A stretch of 64,000 bases of DNA from Cryptomeria japonica (taxonomy: Eukaryota > Streptophyta > Pinopsida > Cupressales > Cupressaceae). This document shows, in pieces, positions 9,735-21,427 of the stretch (the first letter of the stretch is position 1; each line of letters begins with the position of its first letter). The translations under genes were made by a program, and so were the position numbers. The DNA lies in contig NC_081414.1 of the NCBI RefSeq assembly GCF_030272615.1, positions 337,942,502 to 338,006,501 of the forward strand. The letters are read 5' to 3'. A model generated the notes under the pieces. The model did no database searches, had not been told where the DNA came from, and saw only the letters and a list, made by a program, of their open reading frames with translations.

Positions 9735-11393
9735 ATGCCGGACACCGAGCAAAAAGGCCCCAATTCGACCAAGCTGGGTGACAAAATAAAGGAAGGAGAA
9801 ATCCCATCCACCCAGGGGATCGAAGTGCATGAACCTACCCAGCAGAGCCGTCACGAATTTCTACTCCTCCATGCAGCCAAGGACGACTCGACTGTCGAAG
9901 GGGAACAAAGAACAGACGAGATTCATGAGCTCGAGAGAACCAAGGAGCAACCGTCACAGGAGGATGTCAGACAATTGTTCAGTGAAATAGGGGAGAACTC
10001 AGATGCAAACAAGGAGCTTCCTCCTTCTTTCACCCCTCCGATGGCGGGACAGTTGCTAATTTGTGATCAGCCGGTTGAGAGCATGGGAGAACAAGGTGCT
10101 AACTTAACCCTATCCTCAACCCAGACGGTGCCTCAAGAGTGGCTGATCGCCAGAGCTCAGCGCAGGGCCGCCACCAAGGCACCCATCGATCTAGAGGACA
10201 TCTTCTCACGAATGGATCAAGCAAAAACTAAAGGGAAGAAGAAACCAAGAACATACTCTAAGATAACCAGGGATGAGCAAAGGAACCGCACTCTTCATAT
10301 TGCCACCCCGCCCGTGGACAAGCCAGCAAATCAAATAACACTGGCAGATTATAGCATTACGACTGTCCCCATCGGACGAGCTACAAAAGAGCAAGAAAAG
10401 GAGGAATTTAAGGACTCAGTGCAGAACATACTCAGACAGCTCGAGGAAATCACTGCCGAAAAGGATATGTATCGGGCCCGTGCTGAACAAGCCGAGGGAT
10501 ACATCGATAAGCTCCTACGGCCATTACACAACCCCTCCGAATCCCATATTCCCCCAATAGCATTGGCGCAAAGGACCACAACTGAATTTGAAGGAATTCG
10601 GGATACCGCAAAGGCCGTCAAGGAATGGGTGCAGGACATCAAGAAAAAGGGAGAACAAATCCTTAGAGAAGTAAAGGAAATGGCTCTCCATCAAGAGCTC
10701 ACTCTAGTCAGGCTGTTGGAGGTAAAGAGGGAATCCCTTCACATGCATGAAGTAGCGGCCTCTACCCTTCCCCTCATAAGAGCTCTTTTCTGGACACATA
10801 CACAGATTCCCACACTGCCTGACATCCTAGATCCCCATGGCATCAGTGTTCTCAAGGAATGGTACTGGACCGTCACCATGAAGAACGACACCCAGGAAAT
10901 TATTGACAAAGAAAATGACGCATGTGAGGCAATTCTGGGGAACATGCAAGAACTAGGCAAGACCATCCTCCGATCAATGGTTTCGGGGTGGATAAATGAC
11001 CTATCCGACAGTGTAATCCGGCCGGATTGGGAGGAAAGGTTGGGAGCAGATAAGGTTTCTTATTCCATTGAAGACTTGAGTTTTGTTGGTCAGTTCCATT
11101 CAGACATATTGTGCTTCGAGCGTAATCGCTCCAGTTGGAAGGACGGTTTAAGGCACGTGGACCAGTATCTCGAAGGCATGCAGTACAAAATTCGCCACCC
11201 TCCCATGCCACCTTTTAGTCTCCTCTTCCAATTATGTATCAAGTTTCAGGAATATGTTCGCAAGGAACGAGCGGTAGGTCGTGATTTATGGCGGGAATAC
11301 CTGCATGACGAAGACCAGTTTCTACAGAAAGAATGTGAAACCAAAATAGAGAAAGTAGTTTCTCAAAAATGTCTTTTTCCCTCCAAGTCTTAA
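9735..11393 (+). CDS. Unit A ORF2: acidic/coiled-coil protein
   Basis: This open frame of 552 codons lies one base forward of ORF1. The frame is also open upstream of the ATG across the ORF1 stop (reading ...EANDPPAPD before MPDTEQ), so a fusion to ORF1 by a single +1 shift is possible. Residues 1-150 are Glu/Gln/Thr-rich and probably disordered. Residues about 225-335 are strongly helical with heptad-like Glu/Lys/Leu patterns (EKEEFKDSVQNILRQLEEI). The rest is helical with conserved-looking aromatic residues. It corresponds in position and character to the C-terminal half of the single long frame in unit B. I recognise no enzymatic motif. An oligomerising or structural role is only a guess. 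Confidence 0.65.
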   Translation: MPDTEQKGPNSTKLGDKIKEGEIPSTQGIEVHEPTQQSRHEFLLLHAAKDDSTVEGEQRTDEIHELERTKEQPSQEDVRQLFSEIGENSDANKELPPSFTPPMAGQLLICDQPVESMGEQGANLTLSSTQTVPQEWLIARAQRRAATKAPIDLEDIFSRMDQAKTKGKKKPRTYSKITRDEQRNRTLHIATPPVDKPANQITLADYSITTVPIGRATKEQEKEEFKDSVQNILRQLEEITAEKDMYRARAEQAEGYIDKLLRPLHNPSESHIPPIALAQRTTTEFEGIRDTAKAVKEWVQDIKKKGEQILREVKEMALHQELTLVRLLEVKRESLHMHEVAASTLPLIRALFWTHTQIPTLPDILDPHGISVLKEWYWTVTMKNDTQEIIDKENDACEAILGNMQELGKTILRSMVSGWINDLSDSVIRPDWEERLGADKVSYSIEDLSFVGQFHSDILCFERNRSSWKDGLRHVDQYLEGMQYKIRHPPMPPFSLLFQLCIKFQEYVRKERAVGRDLWREYLHDEDQFLQKECETKIEKVVSQKCLFPSKS

Positions 11394-12456
11394 AAGTGCA
11401 CTTTTGTCCCAAAAAGGTGACAGTTGACTTCTGGTCAACATATTGTAAAGTTTTTTGTACACCTTTTTTTAGATTATTCCAATTGTTGTAATTATCCTTT
11501 TTTGGGTAGTTATTGCTCCCTTTGGGGTGGTTGTTGATATTTACCCTCCATTTATGGGTGTGGGTCCCCCTTTTTGTAAGGATGAATCTGGGCCACTTGT
11601 CTAGATTAGATCTTGGCCATTCATCTATTTTTGGAAACCTATTTAAAGGGACTGGTTTTCCCTCATTGTAGAGGAAGTTCTTGGATTGTTGCGAAAGCTC
11701 TGAAGGAATTTGCAGGAATTAATACAATGGATTAAAACTACTTTCAAGTTTCCTTGTGAGTGCATGGTCTCCTTCTTCACTTAATTTTGAAAGCTTTTAA
11801 TTATGTCTATTCATTTCGCACAGCAGTTTTTTTTACCAAGCATCTGATAGAACCTTCACAGTCCATACCATTAGAGGATATCTGATGGCTTTTTTCCTTT
11901 CCGCATGGTTAATCTGGGCTATTTTATGATTCAGTTCGATTATCAAATATATACATATCATGAATGTAGAAGTTCTAATATTGTATTTGGTAATATGAAA
12001 ATCTGGTTTCTCCTTTGAAGATTGCACTAAGTTTATGCAAACATTGTGTCTGAATGACTGATGATGCCTAATTTAGTTTCCTGGAGGTGTCTGTCTGCTT
12101 GATTGAATCTGCTGTCCTAGTTAGAATTTACAGTTCTCTCTCCCTATCCTTCCTTTCTTTCCTCCCAATTTTATCCCTTTTTTTTAGAAATCTGCAGTCC
12201 TACTAAATCAGCTTCAAATTAACCAACATCACCTGAAGGAAAACCGTAAAAGGTCCCCGGGAATTTATACATGGAATTGCCAATCAAACATAAGTCCCCT
12301 TGTGTTTCCAGCATAAACACATCAAGCCACTGAGAGATCCCGCAGTCAAGACCTGACAAAAGAAACCTTGAGGTTATCCCCATTGATCAAAACGTAGAAG
12401 ATAGCATTAGGGATTCCCTTATTTCAAGAGAGGGTAGGATACTCAATGAGTTTATT
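11394..12456 (+). other. 3' region of unit A, then unassigned sequence
   Basis: After ORF2 the sequence is T-rich. A TTTAAAGGG box (about 11642) is followed by 'attgttgcgaaagctctgaagg' and 'gaattaatacaatgg', wording like the R/polyadenylation part of plant LTRs. I found no second copy on the left side of A. From about 11830 to 12456 I see no gene. A minus-strand stretch at 12240-12440 translates in two frames to a protein-like string with WLDVFMLETQGDLCLIG, but it has stops. Confidence 0.35.
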
Positions 12457-13074
12457 CTATTCTGCGTTGGCCGTGTGGAGTTTGCAGCGATGCGATTCCA
12501 TCCACGTCAACACTGCCACAATCTTTAGGTTATCATTTTCAGTAGCCTTCAACACAATTTGTTTACCTCCATGAGTAAACTTAAGCTCCATTGTGTTGAA
12601 ATCTTGGATGTGTCTTCCAAGAGACTTCAACCATTGTACTCCCAAAACTATTTCGGTGCCATCAATTCTAACAACAAAGTATTTATCTTCGAAAGTGTAA
12701 TCATCTAATTGTATACCCAACCTTGGTATTCTTATTGTGCAATTGATTTTGGGTCCATCCACCAACATGATGCTGAATCCGGGAAAGTCCTCTACTTGTA
12801 GTCCTTCCCTAACTACAAAGTCCTCATCAATAAAGTTATGTGTAGCACTGCTGTCCACCATACACACAACTTCCCGTCCTTTGACAATCCCTTTTAACAT
12901 GAGCAGATGATCTCTAGAACCACTGGATAGGGAAGCAATAGTACCATGTGTCTTGTCATCATGCTCACTATCCTCATCGCTTTCCACATAAGATATCACC
13001 TCAATAAGATGAGCCTTGCCCTTACCAAGATAGGTGAAGTCTATTAGGTTTGGAGGAGTCAGATCCTCTTTTGA
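12457..13074 (-). pseudogene. Gypsy-type gag end and retropepsin
   Basis: The minus-strand reading begins with the gag tail LGKGKAHLIEV (as at 3283-3313). It then has an acidic spacer, a retropepsin active site in the altered form MVDSSATHNFID (the usual Gly is Ser), the flap region and EIVLGVQWLKSLG. The 180-codon frame is open from 12999 to 12457, then stops where the reverse transcriptase should follow. This is the best-preserved protease of the window. Because it starts at the point where the gag at 2544-3323 is cut, it may be a displaced piece of the same family. The Gly-to-Ser change next to the catalytic Asp probably weakens or abolishes activity. Confidence 0.75.
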
Positions 13075-13849
13075 ACAAAAAAAATTAATAAAATGATATT
13101 GTTTTCTGTCATTTTTTATTAAGTCTTTGCCCGTGGTAAATCACCATCTATTCCCTTTTGGAGTCTAGGATGTATATAGGTTTCCAGCTCCATAACTCAT
13201 ATTAAGTTTAAGTCAATAGTTAAAAGATCTTATGACAATTGAGAAGATAGGTTTCTCAAAAATGCATAAAAGCTGAATCATTTAGAAAACTTGAAAGATG
13301 TTTGGTCTACCTTCATGTTGATATTCCGGGCATGACTGAATTGCAATCTAACTTGGAGACTAAGACGTCTAGCTATGAAGAGGAGGTCCAGACTGAATTA
13401 CGAACCTCATGCTACAAGAGTTTGGAAATGCATGAAGCTCCATAGGACGACAAACTCTATATGCTTACCAAGCTATGTATTTGAACCCTTTTAATCAGGA
13501 GGATGGTACTATTATTATGATTTTATGGTTATTGACGTATAGCATTAGTGCCTTGCTATTGTTTGTCAAGAATTTATTGTGAACGGTTTAACACATTTCT
13601 TTTCACATTTTATAGGCAAACTTATCATACTTGTTGAGTTCTTACTTTGTTACTCTACTTATAGATTTTCATGTCATTGTTATGTTCAACAATCCTTCTG
13701 TCATTTTCACTAATGTCTTATCAATTTTATTTGCAAACAGAAGTGTCTTGATAATCTAAAATGTGCACCCCAATTTGAACGCAAGAATATACATCTTGAA
13801 GCATTTATAAGTACTTATAAATCACTCATGGAATAAACTTGTTTAGAGA
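13075..13849. other. Unassigned; one possible coding relic
   Basis: No retroelement motif is visible. On the plus strand about 13266-13446 reads without a stop and translates to an ordinary-looking helical peptide (SNLETKTSSYEEEVQTEL). It could be an exon or a fragment of a host gene. I cannot name it. Confidence 0.25.
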
Positions 13850-14800
13850 CTTATCAAACATGGAAGTGTATACATTAGTAAGGCAGATACACCCATGAAG
13901 TAAACATGCTGAAAACACATTAGACATGAATCAAACATGTAAAGCATGAAGTATTTACCCGAATACGTACAAATACGTGTAGAGCATGAAGTATGCACCC
14001 GAATACACATACGGTGCAAAGCACATGAATACACAAGGCATGAATCATACACAGTACACACAAGTGCACGTAAGGTGTAAAGCAAGAATACATACATGAA
14101 TATACATAAGAAATGAGTCATACACATGAATGCATATGAATACATGTAACGCATGAGTCATACACTTGAATATATGAATCGTATACACGTATGAAGTATA
14201 CACATGAATACACTTAAGGCATTAAGCACATACACGCAGCGCATGAAGTATACACATGAATTCACTTAAGACATGAAGCATACACGTGAATACAAGTACC
14301 GCATGAGGCATGAAATCTACACATGAAATCACTTAAGTTAGGTAGCATACACATGAGTACTTGTCGCACATAAAGCAAGTATACACATTAATTCACTTAA
14401 GTCAGGTAGCATACACGTGAGTACATAAAACATGAAGTATACACATGAATTCACTTCAGTCAAGTAGCATACACATGAATACACACAGTGCATGAAGTAT
14501 ACACATGAATTCACTTGAGTCAGGAAGCATATATGTTAATACACATAGCACATAAAGCATGGAGTATACACATGAATTCACTTAAGTCAAGAAGCATATA
14601 TGTGAATACACATAGAGCATAAAGCATGGAGTATACACATGAATTCACTTAAGTCAGGAAACATATATGTGAATACACATAGCGCATACAGCATGGAGCA
14701 TACAAATGAATTCACTTAAGTCAGGAAGCATATATGTGAATACACATAGCACATAAAGCATTGAGTATACAAATGAATACACGTAGCACATAAAGCACGA
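13850..14800. repeat. Minisatellite, about 67-bp unit
   Basis: Degenerate repeats of a unit containing GTATACACATGAATTCACTT and AGCATATATGTGAATACACA. The last three or four units (14530-14790) are close to 67 bp and very alike, while the left end is more decayed. It sits inside the R1 leader. The window also starts at the end of an equivalent array (1-60). Confidence 0.85.
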
Positions 14801-16165
14801 AGCATACTTAAGTCATGAAGCATATGTTTGAAAGGCACACACATATAGAAGTGCAATGGTTGGCGGTTATGTAGGTTTGTCCCGCAAGCTGGCAGGAACG
14901 GTGCTCTAATACCATTTGTAATGTCCCCTTCCTAATTTGTCCTAGAATTTGCCCTAAAATCATTATTTGCATATACATCTGTGTGTGTGTGTGTGTCGCA
15001 AGCTGGCAGGAACGGTGCTCTAATACCATTTGTAATGTCCCCTTCCTAATTTGTCCTAGAATTTGCCCTAAAATCATAATTTGCGTGCGTGCGTGCGTGG
15101 GCGTGTGTGTGTGTGTGTGTGTGTGTGGCAAAATGGAGACTTGTATATGTCATGGAACCGATTCCTATAATTACAAAACCCATATGTGATATTGATGAAT
15201 ATGCTATCCTTCTTTTCAAATTGCGTTTATATATATATTCATTCATTAGGATCACACAAATTCACAACATATTCATATACCATCAATAATATTATACAAG
15301 CATATTAGGGTTTAGAGGAAGAGACATGATGGGTTCGTCCGAAGCCTTTTCTACACTAAGCACAAGAGTGGATGTCTACCACAACCCTCTTGCTTGCTTA
15401 GTGGCTTGTACTTGCTTTCCCCATCAATGCCTCATCTCCCTAAAGACAAGTGCCATCTTGCGGAGTTGAGCAGAAGTTGTAAGTGGGTTCCTCAGCTCTT
15501 CTCGTAAGTGCCCTCTGGTTCTAGGAGCCAGTTAGGTCAACTCTAGAACGGCCTACTTACTTAGCCCTCTCAAACCCCTTTTGCTTACACATCAGGCCCT
15601 TCCAACAAAATGGATTTTAGACAATCACGCAATCTTCTATCATATACACATATTTAATCATCATCCATAGTGTGTAGGCAACATTGTTACATATATGACA
15701 ATCAAACATGAACATACACTTTAAAAACATTCATTATGTGTAAGCAAAATGTAAATATGTATACCACAATCGTGTTGGCAAATATGTTATTTATACTGCA
15801 CAAATTATAGTTTGATTCTTATTTAAGTACCCCAATCTGATCCTTCTTAATGATCAGATGCTGCTATCTTCCTGTGTAATTCGATCTCCTGAATGGACTG
15901 GTCTGCTTGAATCATTTCCTAATGCTTTGATGGTTGACTGTTTTTCTGATTTGTAATATGCTGATTGATGATTCTCAAGTGTGATGCGAAGGCCCTTCTA
16001 CCATCTCATCCTCTATTCTTATATATTCTTCTTATTGCTGGGGAGTCATATCATTTGGGTGGAACAACTTCATTGAAAGGTGCCATCTCTTCGTGAAACT
16101 TAACCGCTGCCTTTTTCCTTTAACTAATTCATTTGCCTTAATGAAACGTTCTTGATGACCGATCC
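14787..16165 (-). repeat. R1 LTR-element 5' end, copy 2
   Basis: This has the same minus-strand arrangement as 1-1276: LTR from about 16165 down to 14917, primer-binding site at about 14904-14916, then leader. It extends to an edge not seen in copy 1, which is cut by the gypsy LTR. It carries GT/GTGC microsatellites (14981-14996 and 15085-15126) absent from copy 1. Confidence 0.7.
14883..15084. repeat. 88-bp duplication spanning LTR edge and primer site
   Basis: 14883-14970 and 14997-15084 are almost identical and both contain CTCTAATACCATTTGTAATG, the primer site plus LTR end. They are separated by a GT microsatellite. Copy 1 has a single version. Confidence 0.9.
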
Positions 16166-19100
16166 TTAACACATTATTATGCTTAACCAATAACCGTTGT
16201 TTAGGGGTGAACCATATGCATTTTAATATTCAGATTATCGCGATTTATGACATAAGACAATTTCATATTTAGATCAGGGGCATGACGATTGCCACTTTAA
16301 ATATTAACAAGACCATTGCTTAATAAATAATGAGGTTAAAGCTCGCTGCTTATTAAATAATGAGATGGGTTTGATCGGATATGCAGAAAATTGTGAAGTC
16401 TTACGGAATAAGACAATTTTCTGAAATTAGGATAGTGACTATGAATATGTAATGGCCAGGGTCATGTTGGTGAAGAGTGTAATCCTGACAGGGCATGACA
16501 CTAACCTTCAACTTTTAATCTGAATATGTATAAAGTTTAATTATTTATAATTACTTTTATATGAAGATAGTTAAATGTTAATTGTGCTTGCATGCTTTTG
16601 GGAAAAAAAACCCTAAAACTTTCTTATCCCTGAAACCTGAAAAATCCTATCCCTTGATTTGCACCTGTATGCATTTCTTTTCTCACTTATGCCAGCATAG
16701 GGTCCAGGTGTTCAGTTTCCACATAGCTGCAGTCAAAATCCCACAACTCCCATCAATAGAAGCTTAATCACTTGAAGAATCATGCCATAAAGTTCGTTGT
16801 GCTCCCTGGTTGGAGAAAGGAAATCTGAGCTGTGTACTCCTATCTTGTGATTTATGTGCTTATTGCTAAATTAGCTGCAATCAATGTCTAAAACCCATGT
16901 TCATTAAATTCCATTTTTCAAAATCTGGGTTACTATTGCGCGCTGCCTAAAGAGTACTGCAAATGCTCTTACACTTCATTTTCTTTCATGTGTCCAAGGT
17001 TGTTGCCGAAGTGTGAGGAGGCTATATAAACCACATCAGGAGAATATCAATGCATAGTTGTTTGGTATATGAAATCGAGCATATTGTGGTTGTAGAAGCT
17101 TATGGCAAGACTTTGAGGATGTATAGTGCACTGTAATTTCCATTTTTTATTAACCTCTTTTGATATAAATTTCCTCTTTCCTCTTAATATGGAAAAACCA
17201 ATTATCAGTACAAAAATATGAAGCGTGTAATACATTACCGATGTGTCTTGAATCTATAATAGTTTAAGTTATAAAACTACAATTATTCAGAAAAGATTCA
17301 AGTAAACAAAGAAACTGCACTTGGTAACGGGTTTGACGAACTCACGACGCTTGCATAAATCCGGTGAGCATAGTGCTGAAATTGAATTTTCTTTGGTGCA
17401 TTGCGATATTTGTGCAGTTCGAATGATAACAGGCTGTGGCATTTCCATGAGCCGCGGAAGATTGAGCATGAAAACCACAAGTTACAGCTTTGCCCAACCA
17501 ATGAGTTACTGAGTAGTGCTGACGTAAAACCCTATGAGCCTTTATGCAAGCTCGACTTTCCAACATACTTCACCCCTGGCAAATCAGAAAGTTTTGGATT
17601 GCTGTAAATTGAATTTGATTCCAATAAAACCCCTGGGGTTTAACAAAATGCAGTAAGAGAACGGTTACTTGAGTATTATGGAAGGGAAGTGTCTATCCAG
17701 CATACTGGGTGTACTTTTCTTTTTTTTTTAAATAATTGCACCTTTTTTAAAGAAATAATTGCTTTTGTTTTTTTTTGTTTTTTCAGTGGGGGAGAGGGGA
17801 ATTATTTAAAATTGAAAGGTATTGATTAAAAACCTTCAAAAACTGTGTATAATTTGATTATTTGCTATTGGCTCCTCTACCTATTTTAGTCTTTTTTAAG
17901 CCCATCAATTTTAGTACCCATTTCTCTGATTATTGATACCTTCTCTAATTATAGTATTGTTATTATTATAATATTTTATATTTATAATAATTAGGTTATC
18001 TTAATCAAAATTTATAACTTAAGTAAGAATCATGAGTTAGAAAGAAATAGGGGACAATTATAAGTAGAGGTTGGAGTCCGATGGTTGGTTTTTTTATTAA
18101 GTTATTGCATTAAACTAGAGCTTCATAGATTATGTGGTCTATTTCATTTGATAGCAATCATATTTTTTTTATTTTATTATTATTTTATTTATATTTTGTT
18201 TTCTTGTCTTTCATGATAATTATATATTTTTTTAATGTATTATAATTTGAGATTTTATTAATTTTAATGTATTAATTTTTATTTCAATTCTATTTTATAA
18301 AGAGCTGATTTTACAATTGTGTATCATTTTTATCCTTCACGTGATAATAGGTCATGAAGTGTGATATGTAAAGCTATTTTTTATCATCATTTAATTATTA
18401 TGGATGAAAAAATGCTTTACACACTAGAAACATCACATCTTTAATTAAAAAATAATATAAAATAAATATCATTAATGTCTAGAGGCATTGTACAATGCAA
18501 GGGGTGGAGTGAAATGTCTTAATGTTAACTTTTACCTATTAGATTTGACAACCATTCATATGTCAAAATATTAATATTAATTATAAACTTAATATTTTTA
18601 GAATAAACACCGTATAAAACAATATAATTTAAATATTCTTGCATGTAGTAAATATAACTTAAAATGAAATAAAATAATTTTGAGTTAAATAAATTAGATG
18701 TATTTAAGATATCTATACTAGTTTATTATTTTTACCAAGGAAATTGGGCTTCTCCTCTTACTCAAAAATAGTTTTATGGATAAAAAAAATTAATTATAAA
18801 ACTAAAATAAATTTATTTGAATAATAGCATAGTTAAATTCTAGGTGTAGACTCAACAATTGAGTTGTTGAAAGACACATTAAATGGTTGCAGTTTGAAAC
18901 ATCATTTACCTATTATATAAATTAATGGGGTGTATAGCCTATATGTTATAAGGGGGCTTCCCATGTGGTTGCCTCTTATGCTAGCTTCAAGATGTTGGGC
19001 TATTCATCTAATAATAATAATACTATGATTCCATTCAACAACATCTTCTTCTTCTTCTTTTTTGGTATTTATAGAGGTATATATGATTTTATGTTAAAAA

Positions 19101-19812
19101 AAAAAAATCAAGATTGTTATAGAATGATGTAGAGGTTATAGTTTAAGAATTGAAATTTTAATTGTGAATGAAGAGGAGACTGATAAAAAATTTAGTTGTG
19201 GATAAAGAGGAGGGTCAAGCCATGTTTGATTTTTTTTCCCCTCTTTTTTTTAAGTTTATATGGCAAAAAAGAATTATAATTTGACAATTACTTAACATAC
19301 ATTGAAAAATTAAAAAGTAAATAAGAAAATAAAAATTATGAGACTATTAGCACCAAAAACTCATTACAAATTTGAGTAGTGGTTGTTAAAGAGAGTAAAT
19401 TAAGCGATTGGATAAGATTCTACTTTAAATTTTAAATTAATGTGAGGTCCTTAATTTTTTTCTATAACTTAATGATTTGTATGTAACCACTAAACAATTT
19501 TAGTTAGCCCCTTCCATGGGACCACAATTTTATTGAAAATAATATATTTATATGAGTGGTAAACTCTATTTTCATATATGCATTAATGTTTTTTTTTAAT
19601 AAAACTACTTCATAAATAATAATTGGAGGAAGCATTGAAGTAAATAAATGGAAGACTATGTTGTAGCATAAAAAGGTGAATTTTATACTAGGTATAGAGA
19701 CATCAATGGCAAAAAAGTTTGAAGGAGGATAATAGTAAAGGGATAGGGTACCTACAAACTTGACAAAAGAAATTGTCACAATTAATGTTATAGGTGGAAT
19801 CAATCTCATTCA
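16166..19812. other. AT-rich, no convincing gene
   Basis: Mostly AT-rich with homopolymer runs and no LTR or coding motif that I recognise. Short overlapping ORFs cluster at 17321-17607, where base composition is more balanced. The plus-strand frame ending at 17607 (LLSSADVKPYEPLCKLD) looks protein-like and could be an exon remnant. Confidence 0.3.
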
Positions 19813-21427
19813 TATTGAAAATGTTGTCATTGATGTCAAAGAAGCATTGAGAATATTATCAACAAGATTGTTGTCACTAATGTCATTACTAGTCCAAAAA
19901 GATTAATGCCAAATACATAAAGAGTATATATGAAATAATTTTAATGTTGTCAAAAAAATCGTATTATGTGTATGAAGGCCAAAGATTGTTAACTGTTGCT
20001 AGATGATCAAACCAAATTAGTTTTGAATATCCATTATTCTAGGATAAATTGCACCATGTCAAGGTATTAGGAAATGTAAATCAATGGAGATCAATTAATA
20101 AAGATCAAAAAACAAGTATTATGTTCTTTAAGGCGGTAATGGGTTATCACCTCAATGTTAGCACTCTTGACAAAGTCTTTTCATTCCATGAATTCTTATC
20201 ATTTGATGAGGTTGCCTTTCCCATTTAAAGAACTAAAGTTAAAGGAATTATTGATATTTTATATGGCTAGCCCATCCCATGTTGAGTGCCACTTTTTGAA
20301 AAGAAATGTCTCTTTGGAGAAGGTGTCACCTTTGGAAATAAAATTAACATTAAAATTGGTAGACCCTTCTTGGAGAAGTCACCTCACTTGGTGAAGGGTA
20401 TGATAGGTATATATTGAAGATGATGTGAAGGAAAAAAAATAAAAAATTAAGAAAATATATCATTATGATTTATTACAGTAAAGAAAACTTAATGAGAAGA
20501 TTTATGAAGATTTTATTGAGGAGTTATGAGGTAGATTTGAGTAGACTTATGAGACATATATAAGTAGAATTATGATTCAAATTAGATCAGATCTAGAACA
20601 AATTTACTCGTGTGGGAGAATGGAGCAAACAAGATATATATGAAGATCATTCAAGAATTATAATAGGAGAGATGAAGACTTAAAGATATATAAGGATATT
20701 TTTGAAGGAAGCATTGCAATTATATTCATGAGAATTTGAGTAAATTTAGAGAAAAAATATTCTGAAAGAAGACATTAATGAAAATTATATAATGTAATTT
20801 TTTATGCATCATCTACAAATAGGTTTGTAAGAGAATATAGTGGAGTAAAATATATATTAGATATACACCAATAGATCTACATATGAAAATTATAAGTAAA
20901 GATTAATAAAGGCTTAATTTTAAGCATAATAGTAGATTTAGGGAAAATTTGTGAAGGGGAGTGCATGTAGATTTGAGAAGGAAAGTATGTGAAAGGATTT
21001 GTATCATCCATGACCAGATTTGTGACAAAGATATTATGCACAATCAAATTTTATGAAGTTATTATCATCCAATGAAGAAGAAATAAATTTAGAAGGAGAA
21101 TGCTTACTTGTTTGGAAGTTGGTGCTTCCAAAAAAAGAAGAGGTTGGTGTCTCTCATTATTTTGATGCTCATTTTGTGAGGATTGGTGTCTCCAATGGGC
21201 TTGTGCCTGCAAAATTTTATAAATGGGGATTGGTTTCTCTAGTAGATTGGTACCTATAAATCATTTAAGAGGGGATTGGTGTCTCATGCGGGTTGGTGCC
21301 TACAAAGCTTGTAAAGAGTTTCATATTTAAGCAATATTTTGTTGTGGTTTTCTCACAAAAGTATTTTTATGTAAATATTGTCTTCTCCTTGTATTGCATA
21401 ATTGTAAGATATTATGCACAATTGATA
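19813..21427 (+). repeat. Element F 5' LTR
   Basis: The start aligns with the right LTR (TGTTGGAAATATTATCATTG at 34038), with TG changed to TA. The LTR end and primer site were not found because solo LTR G interrupts the region at 21428. The ORFs at 20155 and 21053 are chance frames inside the LTR. Confidence 0.5.

Larger units (their letters stand above)
5330..11830 (+). mobile_element. Unit A: hairpin leader + ORF1/ORF2, edges unsure
   Basis: A GC-richer block interrupts AT-rich retroelement debris. Its order is a leader (about 5330-7368) with dozens of short repeats, a probable intron (7369-7760), ORF1 (7766-9718), ORF2 (9735-11393) and a 3' region. The same order (repeat leader, intron candidate, long ORF with the same N-terminal motif) is seen in unit B at 54193-60522, whose edges are exact. 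I could not find terminal repeats or a target duplication for A, so both edges are estimates. It could also be a low-copy host gene with a strange leader, but its relatives inside retroelements argue for a mobile origin. Confidence 0.45.

Noticed and set aside
5330-11830. Unit A as an LTR retrotransposon with LTR-like 3' end (11640-11760)
   Set aside because: I searched 5330-7766 for the TTTAAAGGGACTGG block and neighbours and found no matching left copy.
13850-14830. CRISPR-like array of spaced repeats
   Set aside because: The spacers are themselves repeated and the units are degenerate 67-mers; this is an ordinary minisatellite in a plant element.
16166-19812. tRNA or rRNA genes in gene-free DNA
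   Set aside because: I saw no A/B-box pair with a cloverleaf and no rRNA-like stretch here or elsewhere in the window.
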